A stretch of 64,000 bases of DNA from Rhizobium sp. 18065 (GTDB lineage Bacteria; Pseudomonadota; Alphaproteobacteria; Rhizobiales; Rhizobiaceae). Where the stretch lies: NCBI RefSeq assembly GCF_902706095.1, contig NZ_CACSJP010000006.1, positions 1-64,000 of the forward strand, given 5' to 3'. A program made the translations under genes and the position numbers. Of the stretch, positions 8,653 to 17,325 are shown piece after piece. The notes beneath the pieces are model-generated. The model ran no database searches, was not told where the DNA came from, and saw only the letters and a program-made list of their open reading frames with translations. Within the stretch, counting starts at the first letter, position 1. Each line of letters opens with the position of its first letter.

Positions 8653-10219
8653 GCGCCGTCTCCAAGCCATGCATGCCGCCCATGAGGATGCCGATCTTTT
8701 CGCGGTTCATGCTGCCAGCCGGATGGACCGCCGACAGCTTTCCCTCGGAGATTGCCGCAATGCTGGAGGCGACCTCGAAGATTTCGTCGAGATCCTGGCT
8801 GATCACCACCACGGCCGACCCGCTCTTGGCCAGATCGACCAGCGCCTGTCGGATCCTGCTTGCCGCACCGGCATCGACACCCCAGGTCGGCTGGTTGACG
8901 ACCAGCACAGAGGGCTGGCGGTCGAGTTCGCGCCCGACGATGAATTTCTGCAGATTGCCGCCAGATAATGAACCTGCAGCCGGATCATCGCCGCTTTTGC
9001 GCACATCCATCATCTCGGAGATGCGCCGTGCCGCCTGTTGCACAAGACCGTGGCGAATCAGTCCCAGTTTTCCGCCGGCCAGGTAGGCCTTGCGATCGGA
9101 GGCATTGCGCGACAGGAACAGGTTTTCCGACAGGCTCATCGCCGGCACAGCCGCATGGCCATGACGTTCCTCGGGGACGAAGCCGGCGCCGAGCAGGCGG
9201 CGTGCATTGATGCCGAGGCGGCCGACCGCGTGGCCGCGAATGCGGATCGCATCGGCGCTTTCGACCGGATATTCGCCGGACAGCGCGTCAAACAGTTCAC
9301 TCTGGCCATTGCCGGCAACACCGGCGATCGCCAGGACTTCGCCGGCGCGCACTGTCATCGAGACCGATTTCAGCGGCATGGCAAAGGGTGAGCGAGGGCT
9401 TACCGACAGCGCAGTCACTTCAAGCTGGATGGCGCCATCGGCCGCCGGCTCTATTTTTTCGACGCCAGCAACCTCGGCTCCGACCATCATGCGGGCAAGC
9501 GAGGCCGGTGTTTCCTGGCGCGGGTCGCAGGCACCGGTGACCTTGCCATGGCGCAGTACGGTCGCCCGGTCGCAGATGCGCTGCACTTCCTCCAGCCGGT
9601 GGCTGATATAGAGGACGGAGCGGCCTTCTGCTTTCAGCTTGAACAAGGTCTCGAACAAGCGGTCGGCTTCCTGCGGCGTCAGGACGGAAGTCGGTTCATC
9701 GAGAATGATCAATCTGGGATTTTGCAGGAGTGCGCGGACGATCTCGATGCGTTGGCGTTCGCCGACCGACAGATCGGCGACGTGAGCGTCGGGATCGAGC
9801 GGCAGACCGTAGGCGATCGACAGTTCGGCGGCTTTCTTCGACAGTTCGGAAATCGAGATCTTCTCGTCGAGCGACAAAGCGATGTTTTCGGCGACGGTCA
9901 GCGCTTCGAACAGCGAAAAATGTTGAAACACCATGCCAATTCCAAGGCGACGTGCCTCGGCCGGATTGGCGACTGCCGTGTCTGTGCCCTGCCAGGAAAT
10001 CGAACCTGCCGATGGCGCAAGGATGCCGAAAAGCATCTTGACGAGAGTGGATTTTCCCGCGCCGTTTTCACCGAGAAGCGCATGAATCTCGCCGTGGCCG
10101 ATATCGAGATCGATGCCATCACAGGCCTTGAAGCTGCCGAACAGCTTGCTGAGGCCACGCACGGACAAGAGCGGCAATTCGCCTGTCGATTGGTCGTACG
10201 CCACATGTCCCCCTTGCAT
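8642..10219 (-). CDS. ABC transporter ATP-binding protein with two nucleotide-binding domains
   Basis: A 525-residue fused double ATPase. The first domain is canonical: Walker A GENGAGKST, signature LSVGERQRIEI and Walker B LIILDEPTS. The second is degenerate in the way usual for this family: GVAGNGQSE in place of a full Walker A, signature LSGGNLQKFIVGREL, and VLVVNQPTWGVD in place of Walker B. Only the first site is therefore expected to hydrolyse ATP well. It is the first gene of the importer set. The 119 bases upstream (10220-10338) should hold its promoter. Purine nucleosides are the likely cargo by family analogy. Confidence 0.92.
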   Translation of the reverse strand: MQGGHVAYDQSTGELPLLSVRGLSKLFGSFKACDGIDLDIGHGEIHALLGENGAGKSTLVKMLFGILAPSAGSISWQGTDTAVANPAEARRLGIGMVFQHFSLFEALTVAENIALSLDEKISISELSKKAAELSIAYGLPLDPDAHVADLSVGERQRIEIVRALLQNPRLIILDEPTSVLTPQEADRLFETLFKLKAEGRSVLYISHRLEEVQRICDRATVLRHGKVTGACDPRQETPASLARMMVGAEVAGVEKIEPAADGAIQLEVTALSVSPRSPFAMPLKSVSMTVRAGEVLAIAGVAGNGQSELFDALSGEYPVESADAIRIRGHAVGRLGINARRLLGAGFVPEERHGHAAVPAMSLSENLFLSRNASDRKAYLAGGKLGLIRHGLVQQAARRISEMMDVRKSGDDPAAGSLSGGNLQKFIVGRELDRQPSVLVVNQPTWGVDAGAASRIRQALVDLAKSGSAVVVISQDLDEIFEVASSIAAISEGKLSAVHPAGSMNREKIGILMGGMHGLETAHAH

Positions 10220-10338
10220 TGCCAGGCTCCCAGGCCGGGTCTTGCGCCCGGTCCGTAGCTCAATTCATAACCGGTTTTCCGCGCCGCACAATATATAGGC
10301 AGGAGTTTTTTTGGTTTTGCGCAGGCAAGGTTACCGCG

Positions 10339-11070
10339 TCAGTCTGCGGCGCGGCCAAGGCTCGGGAAAAACTGCAGGATTCCGCCTATCAGGTAGAGAT
10401 AGAGGCCCGTGACAACCGTGCCGGCAACGACCCAGGACGGGGTGTCGAAATGCAACAGAAGGGCATATCCACCAAAGGCGCACCAGAGCAGAAACACCGC
10501 CATATTGAGCCCCCGCAACCGTTTGACGCGGACGGGATGAAGAAAATAGATCGGCAGGAATGTCAGGAAGACCGAGACCAGGACAGCAACAAGTGCCGTT
10601 GTCGCGCTTGCATCGATGACGAAGAGCGTGAAGACCAGCATGTTCCAGACCACGGGAAAGCCGGAGAAGAAATACTCATCGGTCTTCATGCCCATGTCGG
10701 CGTAGTAGATGGCGCTTGAGACGACGATCAGGCCAGCAGCGACGAAGGACCAGGGTTCACCGATCATCCCACTCTGATAGAGCGCAAACGCCGGCAATAG
10801 AACATAGGTCACGTAGTCAATGATATTGTCGAGTGTGTCGCCCGACCAGTTCGGCAGCACTTCCTTGACGCGCACCTTGCGGGCAATCGGACCGTCGATG
10901 CCGTCGACCAGAAGCGCCAGACCAAGCCACCAGAACATATCGACGAAGCGATGTTCGGCAGCAGCAACCACACCCAAGAAAGCCAGGAATGAGCCCGATG
11001 CGGTCAGGATGTGGACCGAAAACGCGCGGATTTCCGCGTAGGGAACCCGTTTGTAATTGAAGATCTTCAT
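10339..11070 (-). CDS. pcs: phosphatidylcholine synthase
   Basis: Pcs condenses CDP-diacylglycerol directly with choline to give phosphatidylcholine in the inner membrane. The one-step route is found in Rhizobiaceae and some other bacteria. The 243-residue protein has several membrane segments and the CDP-alcohol phosphotransferase motif, beginning DGIDGPIARKV at about residues 57-67 and continuing to SGDTLDNIIDY. A GGAG-type ribosome site precedes the ATG. It is transcribed away from the UbiH-type hydroxylase gene across a 215-base gap that should hold both promoters. Presence of pcs supports a host-associated or rhizobial lifestyle. Confidence 0.92.
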   Translation of the reverse strand: MKIFNYKRVPYAEIRAFSVHILTASGSFLAFLGVVAAAEHRFVDMFWWLGLALLVDGIDGPIARKVRVKEVLPNWSGDTLDNIIDYVTYVLLPAFALYQSGMIGEPWSFVAAGLIVVSSAIYYADMGMKTDEYFFSGFPVVWNMLVFTLFVIDASATTALVAVLVSVFLTFLPIYFLHPVRVKRLRGLNMAVFLLWCAFGGYALLLHFDTPSWVVAGTVVTGLYLYLIGGILQFFPSLGRAAD

Positions 11071-11285
11071 CCCTGCTCCAAGCTATCAGCCTTCCGGTGC
11101 CCTCGGTATCCGATGAAATCCTGTCATTTGCAACAGAGGACCGAAAACGCGACCGGTTTTACCGCGAAATCAACGGATGCACCAAGTTGGACGGAGACGT
11201 CCGGACTGCGCCAATACAGCCCATGGATTTCGCCGGCCAAGCGCTCTAAATAGCAGATGAGTTTGCCTGATCGGACGCAGAAACC

Positions 11286-12488
11286 ATGAACCACTACGAT
11301 ATTGCCATCATCGGTGCTGGCCCCGCCGGCCAGATCGCTGCCATCGCCATGGCGCGCGGTGGCCGCCGCGTGGCGCTGATCGGCCCTGAGCCCGATGGCT
11401 CCGACCGGCGTACCACCGCGCTGATGCATCAATCGCTGACGATGATGGAGCGCCTCGGCCTCTGGGAGGGCCTGCGCGCCCAGGCGGCCGCACTGTCGAC
11501 GATGCAGATCATCGACGGGACCAAGCGCCTGCTGCGCGCGCCGACGGTTGCTTTCCGCAGCGCTGAAATCGACCTCCCGGCTTTCGGGTTCAATATTCCG
11601 AATTCCGCGCTGGTCGCAGCACTCTCGCAGGCCGTTTCGACGGAACCGATGATCGAGCGCTTTTCCGTCGCGGCGGAGGCGATCGAGATCGCCGAGGATC
11701 GTGTGACCGTTCGCCTGCCGCAGGACGAGGTCATCATGGCGGACTTCGTCATCGGCGCCGATGGCCGAAAGTCGAAAACCCGCGACAGCGCCGGCGTCGG
11801 TGTGAAGACCTGGTCCTATCCGCAGACGGCCGTGGTGTTGAACTTTGGCCATACGCTGCCGCACCAGAACACCTCGACCGAATTTCACACCGAATCGGGT
11901 CCGTTCACGCAAGTGCCCCTGCCCGGCATGCGCTCCAGCCTTGTCTGGGTCGTCACACCTGCGGAAGCCGAGCGCCTGCTTGCCCTTGATACGGCCAGCC
12001 TGTCTGGAGAGGTGGAAAGCCGGATGCAGTCGCTGCTCGGCAAGGTGACCGTCGAGGATGGTGCACAGGCATGGCCGCTGTCGGGCATGACTGCCAACCA
12101 TTACGGACGCGGCCGCGCCGCCTTTGTCGGCGAAGCGGGTCATGCCTTCCCACCGATCGGGGCGCAGGGCCTCAATCTCAGCCTTCGTGATATCGCAGCA
12201 CTCGAGGACATCCTGATCGACCCCAACGGTGAGCAGATCAGAGCCACCGCCGGCGATCACTTCGACCGCAAGCGGCGCCTCGATATTTCCAGCCGCACCG
12301 TCAGTGTCGACCTGTTGAACCGCTCGCTTCTCTCGGGACTGCTGCCGGTGCAGATGATGCGGGCGGCGGGCCTGCAGGTGCTGGCAAGCTTTGCGCCGCT
12401 GCGCAATCTGGTGATGCAGGAAGGTGTAGCACCCGGCCGCGGGCTGAAAAGCCTGCCGCAGGTGTTACGGGAAAAGATCCGGCGGTAA
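11286..12488 (+). CDS. UbiH/UbiF/Coq6 family FAD-dependent hydroxylase
   Basis: A 400-residue flavoprotein monooxygenase. The FAD-binding GAGPAG is at residues 10-15. The second FAD motif appears as FVIGADGRKSKTR, and the third as FVGEAGHAFPPIGAQGLNLS near residue 280. These match ring hydroxylases of ubiquinone synthesis, although the precise ring position cannot be assigned. The stop overlaps the 3' end of the convergent AEC transporter gene by 24 bases. In this group of bacteria such a gene usually serves ubiquinone synthesis, which is inference. Confidence 0.88.
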   Translation: MNHYDIAIIGAGPAGQIAAIAMARGGRRVALIGPEPDGSDRRTTALMHQSLTMMERLGLWEGLRAQAAALSTMQIIDGTKRLLRAPTVAFRSAEIDLPAFGFNIPNSALVAALSQAVSTEPMIERFSVAAEAIEIAEDRVTVRLPQDEVIMADFVIGADGRKSKTRDSAGVGVKTWSYPQTAVVLNFGHTLPHQNTSTEFHTESGPFTQVPLPGMRSSLVWVVTPAEAERLLALDTASLSGEVESRMQSLLGKVTVEDGAQAWPLSGMTANHYGRGRAAFVGEAGHAFPPIGAQGLNLSLRDIAALEDILIDPNGEQIRATAGDHFDRKRRLDISSRTVSVDLLNRSLLSGLLPVQMMRAAGLQVLASFAPLRNLVMQEGVAPGRGLKSLPQVLREKIRR

Positions 12489-13424
12489 GACGCCGCTTTT
12501 GATCGCAAACAGCAGGGCAGAGACGGACAATACCGAGATGACCGTGGTGATCAGGATTGTCGCCGAAGCGCGCTCCTGCCAGACGCCATATTGCTGGCCG
12601 ATGACAAAGACATTGGTGGCGGTCGGCAGCGAGGCAAGCAGGATCGCCGTGTAGAGCCAGAGCGGATCGAAATTGCCGACGAAGCTCAAGACGACATAAA
12701 CCAGGATCGGATGCAGAACGAGCTTGATCGGCACGATATAGCCGATCTCGACCGGGATACGCTTGAGTGGCCGCAGCGCCAACGTCACGCCCATGGCAAA
12801 CAGCGCGCATGGTGCGGCAGCCTGTGCCAGGTAATCGATCAGCCGTTGCAGCGCGACGGGTGGCTCGAAGGCGAAGGCGGCGGCAACGAAGCCGACCAGT
12901 GTTGCGATGAATGGATGCGTGATGATCTTGCGCGCCACGTCCAGCGCCAAAAGCAAGGGCGGACGCCTGTCGCCGCCGGCAAAGGCCATCAGTGCCGGAG
13001 CCGCGATGAAATGCGCCGCATTTTCAAAGCAGAACACCAAAGCCACCGGCACGGCCGCCTTCTCGCCAAAGGCAAGCAGCGCAAGTCCCGGCCCCATGTA
13101 GCCGATATTGCCATAACAGCCCGCCAGCGCCTGGACGGTGCATTCGGCGATCGTGTTGCCGCGGATATAGCGGCCGATGGCGAAGACCAGCAGGAAGATC
13201 GTGTAGGTGGAAGCAAGGGCGGCAGCGATGAAATCGACACGGGTGAGTTCTTCGATCGGCGTGCGCGAGACCAGCTTGAAAAACAGTGCCGGCAATGTGA
13301 CGTAGATCACGAAAAAATTCAGCCAACCGAGTGCACCGGCGGAATGGTCGGCAATCCTGCCGGAAACATAGCCGATCAGAATCAGTCCGAAAAACGGCAG
13401 CACCAGCGCGACAATGTCAGCCAT
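12465..13424 (-). CDS. AEC family transporter (auxin efflux carrier type)
   Basis: A 319-residue membrane protein with about ten hydrophobic segments arranged as two five-helix halves, as in the AEC/bile-acid-sodium symporter fold. Typical segments are LVLPFFGLILIGYVSGRI at the start and LASLPTATNVFVIGQQYG near residue 275. The frame also offers a TTG two codons earlier, but ATG at 13424 is preferred. Bacterial AEC proteins move organic acids such as malate or malonate. The substrate here is unknown. The last 24 bases overlap the 3' end of the convergent hydroxylase gene. Confidence 0.88.
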   Translation of the reverse strand: MADIVALVLPFFGLILIGYVSGRIADHSAGALGWLNFFVIYVTLPALFFKLVSRTPIEELTRVDFIAAALASTYTIFLLVFAIGRYIRGNTIAECTVQALAGCYGNIGYMGPGLALLAFGEKAAVPVALVFCFENAAHFIAAPALMAFAGGDRRPPLLLALDVARKIITHPFIATLVGFVAAAFAFEPPVALQRLIDYLAQAAAPCALFAMGVTLALRPLKRIPVEIGYIVPIKLVLHPILVYVVLSFVGNFDPLWLYTAILLASLPTATNVFVIGQQYGVWQERASATILITTVISVLSVSALLFAIKSGVLPPDLFP

Positions 13425-13484
13425 TGGCAAAGTCTTTCTTCATCACGCTTCACTCGCCGCGCAAACCGTGCGCCCCATCCGGAC

Positions 13485-14243
13485 TTAGCCGATTTGCGAC
13501 AGGATGGGAAAGGTTTGCTGAAACCAGATGGCCATGTCGGAAATGTAGCCGAAGATGAAGGCAAGCCCGGTTGCCACCAGCAAGCCGCCCATGATCTTTT
13601 CGACCAGGCCGAGATGGTGACGGAAACGCGCCAGGAAACGCATGAAGGCACCGGAGAAACCCGCCGCGATCCAGAACGGCACGGCAAGCCCGAGGGAATA
13701 GATGGCGAGCAGCAACGCGCCGTCGCCAACCGTCTGTTTGGAGGCCGCAACGCCGAGGATAGCGCCGAGGACCGGACCGATGCACGGCGTCCAGCCGAAG
13801 GCAAAGGCAAGACCCATGACATAGGCGCCCGACAGCGTGGCCGGCTTGCCGCCGCCGGCGAATCGCATTTCGGACGACAGGAAGCCAAGACGGAAGAGGC
13901 CGAGGAAATTCAGGCCCATGACGATGATGATGGCTCCGCCGATCTTGGCGAGCAGGTCGAGATGCTGGCGCAACAGGCCGCCGATAGTCGAGGCACCAGC
14001 CCCCAGCGCGACGAAGACCGTAGCAAAGCCAAGCGTGAAGACGAGCGACGTCAGGAAAACGGTGCGACGGGCGGCGGCATTCTGCGTCTCTTCGCCGGCC
14101 CGGAACTGATCCACCGAAATGCCAGCCATATAACAGAGATAAGGCGGCACCAAAGGCAGAACACAGGGAGAAAGAAAGGACAGAGCTCCCGCCAGAAGCG
14201 CACTGACGAAAGAAATCTCGGCGATCGACACACGCAACTCCAC
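13485..14243 (-). CDS. ccdA: cytochrome c biogenesis protein CcdA
   Basis: CcdA carries reducing equivalents from cytoplasmic thioredoxin across the inner membrane to apocytochrome c maturation or other periplasmic thiol proteins. The 252-residue protein has six hydrophobic segments and the two redox cysteines, in LSPCVLPLVPPYL (about residue 27) and GWTPCIGPVLG (about residue 150). The start is uncertain: GTG at 14243, TTG at 14237 and GTG at 14231 are all in frame, and a GGAG lies within the first codons, so the true N-terminus may be 2-4 residues shorter. Confidence 0.92.
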   Translation of the reverse strand: MELRVSIAEISFVSALLAGALSFLSPCVLPLVPPYLCYMAGISVDQFRAGEETQNAAARRTVFLTSLVFTLGFATVFVALGAGASTIGGLLRQHLDLLAKIGGAIIIVMGLNFLGLFRLGFLSSEMRFAGGGKPATLSGAYVMGLAFAFGWTPCIGPVLGAILGVAASKQTVGDGALLLAIYSLGLAVPFWIAAGFSGAFMRFLARFRHHLGLVEKIMGGLLVATGLAFIFGYISDMAIWFQQTFPILSQIG

Positions 14244-14520
14244 AGTGAATGTTATTTGCCAGACGGATTGGCGCCCTTCCTATCCGGCAGAATGGAGGCT
14301 TGCCAATCACCTTTGCGTTCGTTGCGACAAAAGGACCTTTTCATTGCGGAGAACGCATTTTTCCGGTTGACCGGATGAGGTCGCCTGCCTATGTTCCGCG
14401 CACTTCCAAAGGCGGGGCACAAACCCTGCATGGAAGAGCGTGGCTCAGCCGGTTTGAGCAATGATTTTTAAGCTGTTTCAAGCGGTTTTTAGTCAAAGAG
14501 TCGCGCAACGGAAATTGTGT

Positions 14521-14596
14521 GAGAGGCTAGCTCAGCTGGTAGAGCAGCGCACTTTTAATGCGCGGGTCGTGGGTTCGAGTCCCACGCCTCTCACCA
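14521..14596 (+). tRNA. tRNA-Lys (anticodon UUU)
   Basis: A full cloverleaf can be drawn. The acceptor stem GAGAGGC/GCCTCTC is followed by discriminator A and an encoded CCA (14594-14596). The D stem is GCTC/GAGC, and the anticodon stem GCGCA/TGCGC has loop CTTTTAA, giving anticodon TTT. The T arm is GTGGG-TTCGAGT-CCCAC. It is 76 bases long. I found no copy of its 3' end elsewhere in the window, so there is no sign of an integrated element here. Confidence 0.97.
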
Positions 14597-14813
14597 CTTC
14601 CCAACCAATCGTCAGAATATATCCGGTTCTCGCCATGGCCGCGAAGACGGTCAAGCCTCTGGCTTCGACGACAACCAACCCATGTTCGGGCCATGTTCGG
14701 GCGGCTGCATTGCCGTTTCACCGCTGGACCCGCCCGCCTTGGCCGTGTAGGTCGATCACTGTGTTTCGAACCGCAGACTCTTTGCGCCCCTTTGCCCCCG
14801 AAGTCCAAATTCC

Positions 14814-15131
14814 ATGGCTCATATCCGTTCGCCGAAAACTGAGAGATCTGATCCTGAACACCCGATCGAGTGTCAGGAAGCGATGGAAGATGCCTTTCTA
14901 GACATGGTCAACCGAGGCGTCAGGGCGGGATGGGATGTCGAGCAGGTGATCTCGGCAGTGATCGAGCTTGCCGATACGCAGATGGTCCTGCGCCAGGAGG
15001 ATGCGCGGCTGGAAGGCACGCTGCGCCGGATGCGCAAGGATCCGACACTGGCGGAACTGGGGATTATCGCCTTTTTCGGCATCGTCGGCATCGCCCTTCT
15101 GGCGACCTTCATCCTGAGCATTTTCATGTGA
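14814..15131 (+). CDS. small hypothetical protein with C-terminal membrane anchor
   Basis: A 105-residue acidic protein of unknown function. About 75 helical, charged residues are followed by one strongly hydrophobic segment (about residues 80-103, IIAFFGIVGIALLATFI) reaching the C-terminus. The layout is that of a tail-anchored inner-membrane protein. Residues 20-31 (CQEAMEDAFLDM) look like the start of the structured part. An internal ATG at 14883 has AGGA just upstream, so an 82-residue form is possible. It stands alone between tRNA-Lys and the efflux operon. I do not recognise a named family. Confidence 0.6.
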   Translation: MAHIRSPKTERSDPEHPIECQEAMEDAFLDMVNRGVRAGWDVEQVISAVIELADTQMVLRQEDARLEGTLRRMRKDPTLAELGIIAFFGIVGIALLATFILSIFM

Positions 15132-15257
15132 ATACAAGCGGATCGGTGCAAATGGCGCCGTTCAATTCTTACCAATTATTCACTGGGGTTTTGTCGCGAT
15201 CCGTGGAAGAACCGCAACCACAAGCGGCAGGCCGCCCGGCAATTGATTTCAATCAAG

Positions 15258-16598
15258 ATGAAAACTGCGGGAAACGGCATCCTCTCCGCGCAACAATATG
15301 ACAATGGTGCCTTCGTGACGATCGACACAGACAGCCGCTCCAAAGACCCTAGCTCCAACGTAGAGGAGCTGAAGGCGCTGATCGGCACACCGCGTGGGAA
15401 AAAGCCTCGCTGGATCCTCAGGATTGTCACGCTGGTGCTGGTCGCGGGTGCCGCCTATGGCATCTACACGCTGACGACGCGCACGGCATCCTATACCTAT
15501 GCCAGCGCCGAGGTGAAAAAGGGCGATCTCACCGTGATGGTCACCGCCACGGGTTCGGTCGAGCCAACGGTGCAGGTCGATGTGTCGAGCGAGCAGTCCG
15601 GTACCGTGCGCGAGGTACTGGTTGCAGAAAACACCCAGGTCACCAAGGGCGAAGTGCTGGCGCGGCTCGACACCGACAAGCTGACCGCGGAACTGAAAGG
15701 CTCGGAAGCAGCGCTGGCGGCGGCGAGAGCCAGTGTTTCCAAGGCCGAAGCCGACCGACTGTCTGCCAAGGTAAGTCTCGACCGGCAAAAGGCGCTGGTT
15801 ACCAGCCGCGTATCGAGCCAGCAGGATCTGGATTCGGCAAACTTCAACTATGAAGCGGCGGTGGCCACCAAGGCGAGTGCCGAGGCCAATGTGCTGTCCG
15901 CCGAAGCCACGCTCGAGCAGTCGAAGCTGTCGCTGAGCAAGGCGACCATTGTCTCGCCGATCGACGGGATCGTGCTGGCACGTGACGTCGATCCCGGTGC
16001 GACCGTTGCCGCCTCACTCGAGGCTCCGACCCTTTTCACCCTGGCAGGCGATCTCAGAGAGATGGAACTGCAAGTATCGATCGACGAGGCGGATGTCGGA
16101 CAGGTGGCCGTCGGGCAAAAGGCGACATTCACCGTTGATGCCTTTCCCGATCAACGGTTTCCGGCGGAAATCACCTCGGTGCGCTATGCCTCCGAGACCG
16201 TCAACGACGTTGTCACGTACAAGGGCATCCTGTCGGTGCGTAATGAAGACATGGTCCTGCGCCAGGGCATGACGGCGACGGCCGATATCGTGGTGAAGGC
16301 GATTTCCGGACAGCTCCTCATTCCAAACGCAGCCCTGCGCTATTCGCCGCCTGTTACCGCGACCCGCGAAGGTGGTGGCAGCGGCATATTCAGCCTGTTC
16401 CGGCCACCGCGCATGGGCTCGCTGACCACGGCCCAGCCAACGGGCAGCGAACGCACGGTCTGGGTCCTGCGCAATGGCGTGCCTGCCGCCGTCAATATCG
16501 AGATCGGTTCCAGTGATGGCCAGAACACCGTACTGGTGAAGGGCGATATTGCCGAAGGCGACCAACTGGTCACCGATTCCACCGAAAAGAAGAGCTGA
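15258..16598 (+). CDS. MacA-like periplasmic adaptor (HlyD/RND-type membrane fusion protein)
   Basis: A 446-residue adaptor if ATG 15258 is used. TTG at 15243 and GTG at 15315 are also in frame, and none has a convincing Shine-Dalgarno sequence. One membrane segment follows a cytoplasmic arm (about residues 52-72). Next come a lipoyl/barrel-sandwich part (TVMVTATGSVEPTVQVDVSS), a coiled-coil hairpin rich in Ala, Lys and Glu (about 130-220) and a beta-barrel domain (VSIDEADVGQVAVGQKA). It is first of three genes with a MacB-like ATPase and permease. The set would form an inner-membrane/periplasm efflux or export machine needing an outer-membrane TolC partner, none of which is in this window. 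The substrate is unknown. Confidence 0.87.
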   Translation: MKTAGNGILSAQQYDNGAFVTIDTDSRSKDPSSNVEELKALIGTPRGKKPRWILRIVTLVLVAGAAYGIYTLTTRTASYTYASAEVKKGDLTVMVTATGSVEPTVQVDVSSEQSGTVREVLVAENTQVTKGEVLARLDTDKLTAELKGSEAALAAARASVSKAEADRLSAKVSLDRQKALVTSRVSSQQDLDSANFNYEAAVATKASAEANVLSAEATLEQSKLSLSKATIVSPIDGIVLARDVDPGATVAASLEAPTLFTLAGDLREMELQVSIDEADVGQVAVGQKATFTVDAFPDQRFPAEITSVRYASETVNDVVTYKGILSVRNEDMVLRQGMTATADIVVKAISGQLLIPNAALRYSPPVTATREGGGSGIFSLFRPPRMGSLTTAQPTGSERTVWVLRNGVPAAVNIEIGSSDGQNTVLVKGDIAEGDQLVTDSTEKKS

Positions 16599-16608
16599 GG
16601 ACGCCCGT

Positions 16609-17325
16609 ATGGCCCCTGCCCCTCTGATCCAGTTCCGCCAGATTTCCAAACTCTATGGGCGCGGCGAGGCCACGATCCGCGCGCTGGACAGCCTTGACCT
16701 GACGATCGAGGCGCATGAATTCGTCGCCATCATGGGTCCGTCGGGTTCGGGCAAATCCACCGCGATGAACATTCTCGGCTTCCTCGACGTGCCAAGCTCC
16801 GGCCAGTATCTGTTCCAGGGCATGGAAACGACGGGGTTCGACCGCTCACAATACACGTTGCTGCGCAGACACATGCTCGGCTTCGTCTTCCAGGGGTTCA
16901 ATTTGCTGGCGCGCACCTCGGCCGTGGAGAATGTCGAGTTGCCGCTGATCTATCGCGGCATGGATGCACGGGAACGGCGCCAGCAGGCGCTCGAGGCACT
17001 GGCCCAGGTGGGTCTTGCCGGGCGCGAAAACCACACCACACAGGAACTTTCCGGCGGCCAGCAGCAGCGCGTCGCGATTGCACGCGCCATTGTTACCAAA
17101 CCGGCGATCCTGCTGGCGGATGAGCCGACCGGCAATCTCGACACCCGCACCAGTCGCGAGATCATGGAGTTGATCACCTCGCTGAACCGGGATCGCGGCA
17201 TCACCGTGATCATGGTCACACACGAGGACGACATCGCCGCCTATGCCAGGCGCACCCTGCGCTTTGTCGACGGGCATCTTCAGTCCGACAGCAAGACCAC
17301 GGAGGTGGCGGCCGATGTTCACTGA
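16609..17325 (+). CDS. MacB-like ABC transporter ATP-binding subunit
   Basis: A 238-residue ATPase of the LolD/MacB type. It has Walker A GPSGSGKST (near residue 44), signature LSGGQQQRVAIARAI, Walker B ILLADEPTGNLD and H-loop MVTHEDD. ATG 16609 is chosen over the longer frame because GAGGA lies 8-9 bases upstream and 10 bases separate it from the stop of the adaptor gene. In this system the ATPase is a separate protein, whereas E. coli MacB is a fusion with the permease. The 3' end overlaps the permease gene by 11 bases. Confidence 0.94.
   Translation: MAPAPLIQFRQISKLYGRGEATIRALDSLDLTIEAHEFVAIMGPSGSGKSTAMNILGFLDVPSSGQYLFQGMETTGFDRSQYTLLRRHMLGFVFQGFNLLARTSAVENVELPLIYRGMDARERRQQALEALAQVGLAGRENHTTQELSGGQQQRVAIARAIVTKPAILLADEPTGNLDTRTSREIMELITSLNRDRGITVIMVTHEDDIAAYARRTLRFVDGHLQSDSKTTEVAADVH

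Noticed and set aside
11124-12260. 378-codon frame opposite the UbiH-type hydroxylase
   Set aside because: Antisense shadow; the plus-strand gene has three clear FAD motifs and a proper start.
12465-12488. Tail-to-tail overlap of the hydroxylase and AEC genes as a frameshift artefact
   Set aside because: Both proteins have normal lengths and family-like C-termini; short convergent overlaps are common in compact genomes, and cinA and the COQ10-type gene do the same at 39466-39481.
14521-14596. tRNA-Lys as an integration site
   Set aside because: No integrase gene and no second copy of the tRNA 3' end were seen nearby.
14681-14702. Tandem 11-base repeat CATGTTCGGGC, two copies
   Set aside because: Only two copies in a short noncoding stretch after the tRNA; no association with a gene or known element.
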